A DNA stretch of 7,388 nt from PFJX01 sp964440155 (GCA_964440155.1 CAYTRH010000142.1:1-7388), one strand, 5' to 3'. Positions 1-6,288 are shown, counted from the first letter of the stretch. A program made the numbers and translations. The notes: generated by a model not told the origin, from the letters alone.

Positions 1-257
1 TGGGGCGGGGCGATCAGCGCGATCCAGCGCGGCTCGCGCGACAGCACGGCCAGCGCCGGCAGCAGCAGGCTGACTTCGCCGATGCCCGGTACGCGCGGGA
101 TCAGTTCGGTCAGCGCGCCGCGTGGCCAGCCGCCACCGGGTAGCAGGGCATCCAGGGCGGCGTGGCCGGTGGCGATGCCGGTCGGGGCGGACAGTTGCGG
201 CCGGTCGCCGCGCCAGATGCCGGGGTGGCGCAGCAGGGTCTGCAGGGCCGGGGTCAT
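1..257 (-). CDS. imuA: ImuA, translesion synthesis accessory protein (partial, 5' end only)
   Basis: ImuA is a RecA/SulA-like protein that works with ImuB and the polymerase DnaE2 in SOS-induced mutagenic translesion synthesis. Only the first 85 codons are present; the gene runs off the left edge. The fragment reads MTPALQTLLRHPGIW, then a RecA-like segment around residues 31-53 (GHAALDALLPGGGWPRGALT) that is typical of ImuA. At the place of the RecA P-loop (residues 54-63) it has PRVPGIGEVS, which lacks the GKT of a working Walker A; this degenerate loop is usual in ImuA. The ATG overlaps the lexA stop codon (ATGA), and I see no clear Shine-Dalgarno sequence before it, so translation is probably coupled to lexA. 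Transcription should come from the LexA-controlled promoter upstream of lexA. imuB and dnaE2 are expected beyond the left edge, by inference. The family call is fairly sure; the protein cannot be judged complete. Confidence 0.85.
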   Translation of the reverse strand, partial: MTPALQTLLRHPGIWRGDRPQLSAPTGIATGHAALDALLPGGGWPRGALTELIPRVPGIGEVSLLLPALAVLSREPRWIALIAPP

Positions 258-874
258 GGCACGTCCGCGCGGATCAGGCCGACGACGATGCCCTCGATCT
301 CCACCTGCTGGGTGTCCGCATCCGGCATGATGTCGGCGAAATCCGGATGCGCCGCGCGCAGTTCCAGGCGCCCACCGTGGCGCCACAGGCGCTTGACGGT
401 GACTTCGTGGCCGACGCGCGCCACCACCACTTGGCCGGAGCGCGCCTCGCGCGTGGCATGCACCGCCAGCCAGTCGCCATCGAGGATGCCGGCGTCGCGC
501 ATGGACTGGCCGGTCACGCGCAGCAGGTAATCGGCGCGCGGATGGAACAGCGCCGGGTCCACCGGGCAATGGCGCTGGATGTTCTGTTCCGTCAGCAGCG
601 GCGAGCCCGCTGCGACCTCGCCGATCAGCGGCAGCCTGGCCGGCGCCGCGTCATCCTGGTCCAGGCCCAGCAGACGGATGCCGCGCGGAATGTCCGGCGC
701 CAGTTCGATCGCGCCCTTGCGTGCCAGTGCCTCCAGATGGCCGGTGACCGCATTGATCGAACGGAAGGCGAAATGCCGGGCGATTTCCGCGCGCGAGGGT
801 GGAAAGCCGGCCTCGGCCTGGTAATCGCGGATGAACTGCCAGATGGCCGACTGACGGGGGGTGAGCGGGTCCAT
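254..874 (-). CDS. lexA: LexA repressor, SOS regulator
   Basis: LexA is the SOS master repressor, which cleaves itself when RecA forms filaments on single-stranded DNA. The 206-residue product matches the usual length. The winged-helix domain (about 1-70) starts MDPLTPRQSAIWQFIRDY. Its recognition helix has S39, N41 and A42 as in E. coli, but T44-G45 where E. coli has two glutamates. The S24 peptidase domain has the cleavage bond A89-G90 (in GEVAAGSP), the nucleophile S124 (in GQSMRDAGI) and the general base K161 (in VTVKRLW), so self-cleavage should work. The ATG at 874 has only a weak GAAAG before it. The stop overlaps the imuA start, so the two form an operon, and the gene is divergent from the helicase at 952. 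Two SOS boxes at 897-932 indicate autoregulation. In genomes with two LexA proteins the imuA-linked copy is often called LexA2; whether a second one exists here cannot be seen. Confidence 0.96.
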   Translation of the reverse strand: MDPLTPRQSAIWQFIRDYQAEAGFPPSRAEIARHFAFRSINAVTGHLEALARKGAIELAPDIPRGIRLLGLDQDDAAPARLPLIGEVAAGSPLLTEQNIQRHCPVDPALFHPRADYLLRVTGQSMRDAGILDGDWLAVHATREARSGQVVVARVGHEVTVKRLWRHGGRLELRAAHPDFADIMPDADTQQVEIEGIVVGLIRADVP

Positions 875-884
875 GGGCTTTCGG

Positions 885-913
885 GTGGCACTTGAATACT
901 GTCATTATATACA
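885..913 (+). promoter_or_regulatory. Possible sigma-70 promoter of mrfA-mrfB
   Basis: GTGGCA (885-890, four of six -35 bases) is 17 bases before TATACA (908-913, four of six -10 bases). The -10 lies in SOS box 1, and the predicted start near 920 falls in SOS box 2, so LexA should control it. It would leave a leader of about 30 bases before the helicase ATG. The match is only moderate, and an alternative pair (TTGAAT at 892, TAGTGT at 915) also has 17-base spacing. Confidence 0.4.
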
Positions 914-916
914 GTA
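897..916. promoter_or_regulatory. SOS box 1 (LexA operator)
   Basis: The 20 bases TACTGTCATTATATACAGTA match the E. coli LexA consensus TACTGTATATATATACAGTA at all but a few central positions. They have perfect CTGT (899-902) and ACAG (911-914) half-sites eight bases apart and the outer TA on both sides. The site lies 22 bases before the lexA start and about 35 bases before the helicase start. It covers the predicted lexA -10 and the proposed mrfA -10. LexA bound here should repress both directions. Confidence 0.93.
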
Positions 917-932
917 GTGTCAGTGCATACAG
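904..932 (-). promoter_or_regulatory. Predicted sigma-70 promoter of lexA-imuA
   Basis: On the minus strand a perfect -10 TATAAT (909-904) lies 17 bases from a weak -35 CTGTAT (932-927; three of six consensus bases). The -10 is inside SOS box 1 and the -35 inside SOS box 2, so LexA would block both polymerase contacts. Transcription would start near 897, giving a leader of about 23 bases. The -10 and its spacing are good; the -35 is poor. Confidence 0.6.
917..932. promoter_or_regulatory. SOS box 2 (LexA operator, one half-site mismatch)
   Basis: GTGTCAGTGCATACAG has the CTGT-N8-ACAG architecture with one mismatch (GTGT for CTGT) and an intact ACAG half. It sits two bases after the 16-base core of box 1, an 18-base repeat distance, so the two sites lie nearly side by side. 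E. coli lexA also has two tandem boxes. This one covers the proposed -35 of the lexA promoter and lies between the predicted mrfA transcription start and its ribosome binding site. It is probably the weaker site. Confidence 0.75.
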
Positions 933-940
933 TCCATGGT

Positions 941-946
941 GAAAGG
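941..946 (+). promoter_or_regulatory. Ribosome binding site of mrfA
   Basis: GAAAGG ends five bases before the ATG at 952 and supports that start over any upstream in-frame codon. It begins nine bases after SOS box 2 ends. Confidence 0.6.
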
Positions 947-951
947 TCTCC

Positions 952-3378
952 ATGTCCCAGGCGCTCGATACCTGCTTCGATGCGGATCCTGCCCCGCAAA
1001 GCGTCACGCCACCCGCACCGGCGGCCGACATCGGCCGGCTCATCGCCGCGCTGAAGCGCAAGTACCGCAACCGCATCACCGGCGAACTGTTGCTGCCGGC
1101 GCGCGCCGCGCGGCTGATGGCTTTTCCCGGCGGCCTGGATGTGCGCCTGTTGCATGCCCTGGCGGCGCGCGGCATCCACCGGCTGTACAGCCATCAACGC
1201 GAGGTCTGGGAGCACGTCGCGGCCGGCCGCCATTGCGTGGTGGTCATCCCCACCGCCTCGGGCAAGACGCTGTGCTACAACCTACCGGTGTTGCAGGCGG
1301 CCATCGCCACCGGCGCCAAGGCGCTGTATCTGTTCCCCACCAAGGCGCTGGCGCAGGACCAGGTGGCAGAGATACTCGCCCTCGACGAGGCGGGCGGGCT
1401 CGGCGTGCGCGCCTGCACCTTCGACGGCGACACGCCAAGCGATGCGCGCGCGGCGGTGCGCAGCAAGGGCGACATCGTGGTCTCCAACCCGGACATGCTG
1501 CACCAGGGCATCCTGCCGCACCACACCAAGTGGGCGCGTTTCTTCGAGGGGCTGCGCTACGTGGTGATCGACGAGATGCACGTGTATCGCGGCGTGTTCG
1601 GATCGCACATGGCCAACGTGCTGCGCAGGCTCCGGCGCATCTGTGCGTTCTACGGCGTGCAACCCACCTTCATCCTGTGTTCCGCCACCATCGCCAACCC
1701 GGCCGAGCTGGCGCAGATGCTGATCGGCATGCCGGTGGCGGCGGTCACCGAGTCTGGCGCGCCGCAGGGCGCGCGGCATCTGCTGCTGTGGAACCCGCCG
1801 CTGGTCAATCCCGACCTGGGCCTGCGCGCCTCGGCGCGCTCACAGTCCACCCGCATCGCCCGTCTGGCGGTGAAGGCGGGGCAGAAGACCATCGTGTTCG
1901 CCAATACCCGGCTGATGGTCGAGGTGCTGACCAAGTACCTGAAGGACGTGTTCGATCGCGACCCGCGCCGGCCGCCGCGCGTGCTGGCCTATCGCGGCGG
2001 CTATCTGCCGAGCGAGCGGCGCGCGGTCGAGCGCCGCCTGCGCGTCGGCGAGGTGGACTGCGTCATCACCACCAGCGCGCTGGAACTGGGTGTGGACATC
2101 GGCGCGCTCGACGTCTGCGTGCTCAATGGCTATCCCGGCAGCATCGCCGGCACCTGGCAGCGCCTGGGCCGCGCCGGCCGGCGTCAGCGCGCTGCGCTGG
2201 GCGTGCTGGTGGCCAGCAGCGAGGCGCTGGACCAGTACATCGTGCGCAACCCCGAGTTCTTCCTGGGCGCCTCGCCCGAGCATGCGCGCATCGCTCCGGA
2301 CCAGTTGCTGATCCTGATGGATCACGTGCGCTGCGCCGCCTTCGAACTGCCGTTCCAGGATGGCGAACGCTTCGGCGGCGAGGATCTGCCGGCGCTGTTG
2401 GGCTATCTGCAGGAGCAGGGCGTGCTGCACCACGAGGCCGGCGCCTGGCACTGGATGGCGGACGGCTATCCGGCGGTGACGGTGAGCCTGCGCGCGGTGG
2501 CGGACGGCAATTTCGTCGTCATCGACACCACCGCCGGCGCCCAGGAGGTGGTGGCCGAGGTCGATTACAGCAGCGCGCCCATGACCCTGTACGAAGGCGC
2601 CATCTACATGGTGCAGGCCGCACCCTACCAGGTCGAGCGCCTGGACTGGGACGGGCGCAAGGCCTACGTCACGCGCACCCGCGCCGACTATTACACCGAT
2701 GCCATCGATTACACCCGGCTGAAGATCCTCGACCGTTTCGATGCCGCCACGCACCCGCATGGCCTGTGCGCACATGGCGAAGTGCATCTGCTGCGGCGCG
2801 TGCCCGGCTACAAGAAAATCCGCTATTACACGCACGAGAACGTCGGCTACGGCAATATCAATCTGCCGGATCAGGAACTGCACACCAGTGCGGTATGGTG
2901 GCAGACCGATGCCGACGCGCTGGCCGCCGCCTTCCCCAGCCGCTGGCAGGCGCTGGACGGTTTTCTCGGCGCCGCGCATGCGCTGCATCTGGTCGCCGCC
3001 CTGCTCACCTTGAGCGAGCGCCGCGATCTCGGCCGTGCCGTCGGAGATGGTGAATCGACCTGGTCGGCCACGATCGGACCGGACGGGCGCGGCAGCCTGC
3101 GCGGCGCCGACGGCGCGCCGATGGATGTGGAGGCCGGACTGCGCGAGTTCCGTCCCACGGCGTTCCTGTATGACAACTACCCGGGCGGCATCGGCCTGTC
3201 GCAGCCGCTGTTCGAATTGCGCGATCGCGTGCTCGCCGGCGCGCTGGACCTGGTCGCCCGTTGCGCCTGCCGCCACGGCTGCCCGGCCTGTGTCGGCCCC
3301 ATCCTCGCCGGCGAGGAGACGCGCGGCGAGTCGCCCAAGGCCGCGGCGTTGACGGTGCTGCGTCTGTTGCAGGCATGA
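952..3378 (+). CDS. mrfA: MrfA-like DUF1998 superfamily 2 DNA helicase
   Basis: This is an 808-residue ATP-dependent helicase of the MrfA/Hrq1 (YprA) group. In B. subtilis MrfA works with the nuclease MrfB to repair mitomycin C lesions independently of UvrABC. Visible motifs in order: HRLYSHQ near residue 76 (Q-motif-like); Walker A PTASGKT (100-106); DEMH (207-210), a DExH-type Walker B; SAT (244-246); KTIVFANTR (312-320); ELGVDIG (378-384); and QRLGRAGRR (403-411) with the arginine finger region. The C-terminus has YDNYPGG (740-746) and four cysteines at 771, 773, 777 and 780, the zinc-binding DUF1998/MZB signature of the family. The ATG at 952 follows GAAAGG (941-946) at good spacing. The stop overlaps the nuclease start, and the gene is divergent from lexA behind two SOS boxes, so DNA-damage induction is likely. 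The family is sure. The mitomycin substrate is inferred from homology, and other crosslinks or adducts are possible. Confidence 0.9.
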   Translation: MSQALDTCFDADPAPQSVTPPAPAADIGRLIAALKRKYRNRITGELLLPARAARLMAFPGGLDVRLLHALAARGIHRLYSHQREVWEHVAAGRHCVVVIPTASGKTLCYNLPVLQAAIATGAKALYLFPTKALAQDQVAEILALDEAGGLGVRACTFDGDTPSDARAAVRSKGDIVVSNPDMLHQGILPHHTKWARFFEGLRYVVIDEMHVYRGVFGSHMANVLRRLRRICAFYGVQPTFILCSATIANPAELAQMLIGMPVAAVTESGAPQGARHLLLWNPPLVNPDLGLRASARSQSTRIARLAVKAGQKTIVFANTRLMVEVLTKYLKDVFDRDPRRPPRVLAYRGGYLPSERRAVERRLRVGEVDCVITTSALELGVDIGALDVCVLNGYPGSIAGTWQRLGRAGRRQRAALGVLVASSEALDQYIVRNPEFFLGASPEHARIAPDQLLILMDHVRCAAFELPFQDGERFGGEDLPALLGYLQEQGVLHHEAGAWHWMADGYPAVTVSLRAVADGNFVVIDTTAGAQEVVAEVDYSSAPMTLYEGAIYMVQAAPYQVERLDWDGRKAYVTRTRADYYTDAIDYTRLKILDRFDAATHPHGLCAHGEVHLLRRVPGYKKIRYYTHENVGYGNINLPDQELHTSAVWWQTDADALAAAFPSRWQALDGFLGAAHALHLVAALLTLSERRDLGRAVGDGESTWSATIGPDGRGSLRGADGAPMDVEAGLREFRPTAFLYDNYPGGIGLSQPLFELRDRVLAGALDLVARCACRHGCPACVGPILAGEETRGESPKAAALTVLRLLQA

Positions 3379-4658
3379 GCATGGACGTGCGGGACCGCCT
3401 CGCGCGTCTGATCGCGCCACCGCGCGCGGCGCGAGCGAAGGAGGGGTCCGCGGCGGACGAACACGGCGCAGCCAACGCCGGTTCTGCAGCGGCCGTGACG
3501 CTGCCGGCCAGTCAGCAGTGGTACGAAGCAAGCCGCGCAAGCTCGCCCACCGCCATCGGTCCCTGGCGCAACGTCGTGCCCATCGACGATGCCGCCGTGG
3601 CCGGCCGTCTGGGCGGCCACGTGCTCGCGGCCGGTGTGGTGTTGGTGGAGACCCGGCTGCCGGCACATCACCGGCATGGGCGCGTCGCGCTCGACGGCTT
3701 GACACAGGCGCCGCTGCAAGCGCTCGTCGCCGACGCGCCGGCGGCCGAAGCGCTGCTGTTCCTCGACACCGAAACCACGGGCCTGGCCGGCGGCACCGGC
3801 ACGTTGCCCTTCCTGCTCGGCCTGGCGCGCTTCGAAGGCGATGCGCTGTGCGTGCGCCAGTATTTCCTCACCGGCTTTCGCGGCGAGAGCGCCATGCTCG
3901 GTCATGCCCGGACTTGGCTGGAGGCGGCCGGTCACCTGGTCAGCTACAACGGCAAGCGCTTCGACCTGCCGCTGCTGCAAAGCCGTCATCGCCTGTGTCG
4001 CCTGTCGTGGCCGTTGGCCGGTAAACCGCATCTGGACCTGCTGCATCCCACCCGCGCCGCGTTCGCCGCGCATTGGCCCGACTGCCGGCTGCAACGCGCC
4101 GAAGCCGAACTGTTCGGCCTGATCCGGCGCCACGACCTGCCCGGCTGGCTGGTGCCGCAGGTGTGGAGCGGATTCGTGCGCACTGGCGTGCTCGGCGACG
4201 TCCCGCGCATCCTCGAACACAACCGCCTGGACGTGATCAGCCTGGTCGCGCTGACCGGCGAACTGGCCCACGTGCACGACCGCCCCGGCCATCGCCAGGC
4301 CGACGCCCATGCGCTGGCACGCAGCCATCTGCGCGGCGGCCGGCCTACTCAGGCGCTCGCCCATCTGGAAACCTGCCGGGCGGCGTTGGACGAAGCCGGC
4401 CTGCTGGCGTTGGCGCGGCTGTACCGCCGGCGGGGTGAATGGGACAAGGCGCGCGCCGTCTGGCAGCCATTGGCCGAGCGCGGTGTCATCGCTGCACTGC
4501 TGGCCTTGGCCAAGTATCACGAGCACGTGGCATGCGATTACGCCGGCGCATCGGCATGGTGCCGCCTGCTGGTGACGCACCAACCGGGCGAGCCGGCACA
4601 CCGCGCGCGCCTTGCGCGCCTGGCGCGCAAGCTTGGGGCAGCGTCCGCGCCGACGTAA
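3375..4658 (+). CDS. mrfB: MrfB-like DEDDh exonuclease with TPR-like C-terminus
   Basis: This 427-residue RNase H-fold protein resembles B. subtilis MrfB (YprB), the metal-dependent exonuclease partner of MrfA. The catalytic motifs are all present: LFLDTETTG with D131 and E133 (Exo I), SYNGKRFDLPLL with N192 and D197 (Exo II), and EHNRLDV with H282 and D286 (Exo III). A further acidic residue, D221, is in HLDLLHP. After about residue 310 come alanine/leucine-rich paired helices (for example ALARSHLRGGRPTQALAHLE, then LARLYRRRGEWDKARAVW) that look like two or three TPR units, as in MrfB. Residues 16-45 are Ala-rich and probably disordered. The reading frame stays open to 3261, but ATG at 3375, overlapping the helicase stop as ATGA, is the natural start; ATG at 3381 is the alternative. 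No good Shine-Dalgarno is seen, so coupling to mrfA is likely. The pair should make a helicase-nuclease repair unit. Substrate preference and in vivo role are inferred. Confidence 0.88.
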   Translation: MSMDVRDRLARLIAPPRAARAKEGSAADEHGAANAGSAAAVTLPASQQWYEASRASSPTAIGPWRNVVPIDDAAVAGRLGGHVLAAGVVLVETRLPAHHRHGRVALDGLTQAPLQALVADAPAAEALLFLDTETTGLAGGTGTLPFLLGLARFEGDALCVRQYFLTGFRGESAMLGHARTWLEAAGHLVSYNGKRFDLPLLQSRHRLCRLSWPLAGKPHLDLLHPTRAAFAAHWPDCRLQRAEAELFGLIRRHDLPGWLVPQVWSGFVRTGVLGDVPRILEHNRLDVISLVALTGELAHVHDRPGHRQADAHALARSHLRGGRPTQALAHLETCRAALDEAGLLALARLYRRRGEWDKARAVWQPLAERGVIAALLALAKYHEHVACDYAGASAWCRLLVTHQPGEPAHRARLARLARKLGAASAPT

Positions 4659-4674
4659 TGAGGAACGGCCGTGA

Positions 4675-4709
4675 GCTTGCCGCGGGCAGTCATGTCCCGG
4701 GGGGCAAGC
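4675..4709 (+). terminator. GC-rich hairpin after mrfB, possible terminator
   Basis: GCTTGCC (4675-4681) pairs with GGCAAGC (4703-4709). An inner stem CGGG (4683-4686) pairs with CCCG (4696-4699) around a nine-base loop. It begins 16 bases after the mrfB stop. No T tract follows on either strand, so it is not a classical intrinsic terminator. It may aid termination, protect the mrfAB mRNA 3' end, or neither. The rest of the 207-base gap (4659-4865) has no recognisable gene. Confidence 0.4.
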
Positions 4710-4839
4710 CGGCGGACCGTGTCCCTCACCCTTCGATCGAGGTTGTCGGGTTGAATGGTAAGATATCCGACTTGTGGGCGTTGCTCGTGCGCCGCTGTCT
4801 CAATGCTCGGCGGACGCTCGCCTGGGGGTAGGAATTGGA

Positions 4840-4845
4840 TATAAG
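4840..4845 (+). promoter_or_regulatory. Probable -10 element for tRNA-Leu and tig
   Basis: TATAAG matches TATAAT at five of six bases and lies 20 bases before the mature tRNA 5' end, so transcription would begin near 4852. No convincing -35 is seen at 16-18 bases upstream (CTCGCC at 17). Confidence 0.4.
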
Positions 4846-4865
4846 TTCCTGATTTCACGCTAATC

Positions 4866-4949
4866 GCGAAAGTGGCGGAATTGGTAGACGCACTGGATTT
4901 AGGTTCCAGCGCCCTCGGCGTGGGGGTTCGAGTCCCCCCTTTCGCACCA
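4866..4949 (+). tRNA. leuW: tRNA-Leu (anticodon UAG)
   Basis: This is an 84-base class II tRNA with the CCA end encoded (4947-4949). Acceptor arms GCGAAAG (4866-4872) and CTTTCGC (4939-4945) pair completely. The anticodon stem CTGGA/TCCAG (4893-4897, 4905-4909) closes loop TTTAGGT with anticodon TAG at 4900-4902, which reads CUA and other CUN leucine codons. The T arm GGGGG-TTCGAGT-CCCCC (4922-4938) is perfect, and a long variable arm lies between 4910 and 4921, as in leucine tRNAs. It resembles E. coli leuW through the D arm (TGGCGGAATTGGTAGACGCA). tig begins 52 bases later with no terminator between, so the tRNA and tig mRNA may be cut from one transcript. Confidence 0.97.
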
Positions 4950-4989
4950 TGTGACCGGGCTCGTTGTAGATCCCGGATTGATCGATCCT

Positions 4990-4994
4990 AAGGA
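4990..4994 (+). promoter_or_regulatory. Ribosome binding site that fixes the tig start
   Basis: AAGGA ends seven bases before the ATG at 5002. This, and the good N-terminal match to trigger factor, rules out the in-frame GTG at 4951, which directly follows the tRNA CCA and has no such site. Confidence 0.8.
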
Positions 4995-5001
4995 AAACCT
5001 G

Positions 5002-6288
5002 ATGACTGCTACTGTGGAAACCCTCGAAGGGCTCAATCGACGCCTGACCCTCAACCTCGATGCAGCCGCCATCGACGCCGAAGTGGGCAAGCGTCTGGCG
5101 CAGATCGCGCGCAACGTGCGCCTGGACGGTTTCCGTCCGGGCAAGGCACCGATGAAGCTGGTGGCGGCGCGTTACGGCGGCGAGGTGCGCGGCGAGGTGT
5201 TGAGCGATGCGTTGCAGAAGGCGTTTGCCGCGGCGGTCCAGGCCAACAATCTGGCCGTTGCCGGTTACCCGCGTTTCACGCCGGGCGAGGGCGGTGCGTT
5301 CAGCGCCACGTTCGAGGTCTATCCGGACATCACTCTGGGCGATCTGTCCGGTATCCAGGTGCAGCGCCCCATGGTCGAGGTGCAGGATGCCGATGTCGAA
5401 CGCACGCTGGACGTGCTGCGCAAGCAGCGTGTGCAGTATCACGCCGTGGAACGCGAGTCGCGCGCCGGCGACCGGGTGCATGTCGACTATGTCGGGCGCA
5501 TCGATGGCGAGCTGTTCCCCGGCGGCGAAGCCAAGGATTTTCCGCTGATCCTGGGTGAGGGCCGCACCCTGAAGGACTTCGAGGGTAATCTGGAAGGCAT
5601 GCGCGCGGGCGAGCGGCGCACGTTCGACGTGGCTTTCCCGGCGGATTACTTTGCCAAGGAACTGGCCGGCAAGACCGCCAGTTTCGACGCGGAGCTGAAG
5701 TCCGTGCACGAGCCGCAGTATCCCGAGTTCAACGAGGCATTCGCACGATCGCTGGGGGTGAACGAGGGTGGCATGGACAAGCTGCGCGAGGAAGTACGCG
5801 CGAATCTGGCGCGCGAGGCGCGTCGCCGCATCCAGGCTCGGGTGAAGGAGCAGGTGCTCAACGGTCTGCTGGCGTGCACGCCGATCGATGTGCCCGAGAA
5901 CCTGGTGGCGATGGAGCGCCAGACCCTGCACGAGAAAGCCGTTGCGGACCTGAAGGCGCGCGGCATGAAGGAAGCCGACATCAAACTGGGCGACGACGTG
6001 TTCGATGCGCAGGCACGGCGACGGGTGGCATTGGGGCTGCTCATGGACCACATCGCGCGGACCAATCAGATCGGGGTCGATGGCGAGCGGGTGAAGGCGC
6101 TGGTCAACGAGTTCGCGCAGAGTTACGAGGATCCGGACGAGGTGGTGCAGTGGTACATGCAGGATCCGGCGCGCCTCAACGAGGTGCGCGCGTTGGTGCT
6201 GGAGGAAGCGATCGTCGAATGGATCATGCAGCGAGCCAAGGTCAGCGACGAGACGATCACGTTGGAACAACTGATGGGGAGCAAATGA
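5002..6288 (+). CDS. tig: Trigger factor, ribosome-bound chaperone
   Basis: Trigger factor binds the ribosome exit tunnel near protein L23 and shields nascent chains in the cytosol. The 428-residue product is close to the E. coli length (432). The N-terminal ribosome-binding domain carries the signature GFRPGKAP at 43-50, with F44-R45 numbered as in E. coli. The FKBP-like prolyl isomerase domain covers about 155-238 (from AGDRVHVDYVGRIDGELFPG onwards), and the helical C-terminal substrate-binding arms run to the end (LEQLMGSK). The true start is ATG 5002 with AAGGA upstream. The stop TGA overlaps the clpP start, so the two are translated together. Transcription probably begins before tRNA-Leu. 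The gene looks complete and ordinary. Confidence 0.97.
   Translation: MTATVETLEGLNRRLTLNLDAAAIDAEVGKRLAQIARNVRLDGFRPGKAPMKLVAARYGGEVRGEVLSDALQKAFAAAVQANNLAVAGYPRFTPGEGGAFSATFEVYPDITLGDLSGIQVQRPMVEVQDADVERTLDVLRKQRVQYHAVERESRAGDRVHVDYVGRIDGELFPGGEAKDFPLILGEGRTLKDFEGNLEGMRAGERRTFDVAFPADYFAKELAGKTASFDAELKSVHEPQYPEFNEAFARSLGVNEGGMDKLREEVRANLAREARRRIQARVKEQVLNGLLACTPIDVPENLVAMERQTLHEKAVADLKARGMKEADIKLGDDVFDAQARRRVALGLLMDHIARTNQIGVDGERVKALVNEFAQSYEDPDEVVQWYMQDPARLNEVRALVLEEAIVEWIMQRAKVSDETITLEQLMGSK

Noticed and set aside
122..895. Plus-strand open frame of 257 codons over lexA
   Set aside because: It is antisense to lexA and imuA, which have clear catalytic and family motifs, and would run through the divergent promoter.
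936..3053. Open frame of 705 codons on the plus strand, one frame off the helicase
   Set aside because: It overlaps the helicase almost fully. The helicase motifs lie in the other frame, and this one is Arg/Ala/Gly-rich without domains.
1840..3705. Long open frame of 621 codons on the minus strand inside the helicase gene
   Set aside because: It is antisense to a helicase with every motif intact, and its composition (Arg, Ala, Gly, His runs) is typical of frames open only because GC is high. It crosses into mrfB and shows no domain.
4951..5001. Extended tig start at GTG 4951
   Set aside because: The codon touches the tRNA CCA end and lacks a ribosome binding site. ATG 5002 has AAGGA at ideal spacing and gives the normal N-terminus.
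4855..6270. Open frame of 471 codons on the minus strand across tRNA-Leu and tig
   Set aside because: It is antisense to trigger factor and a tRNA, and gives no recognisable protein.
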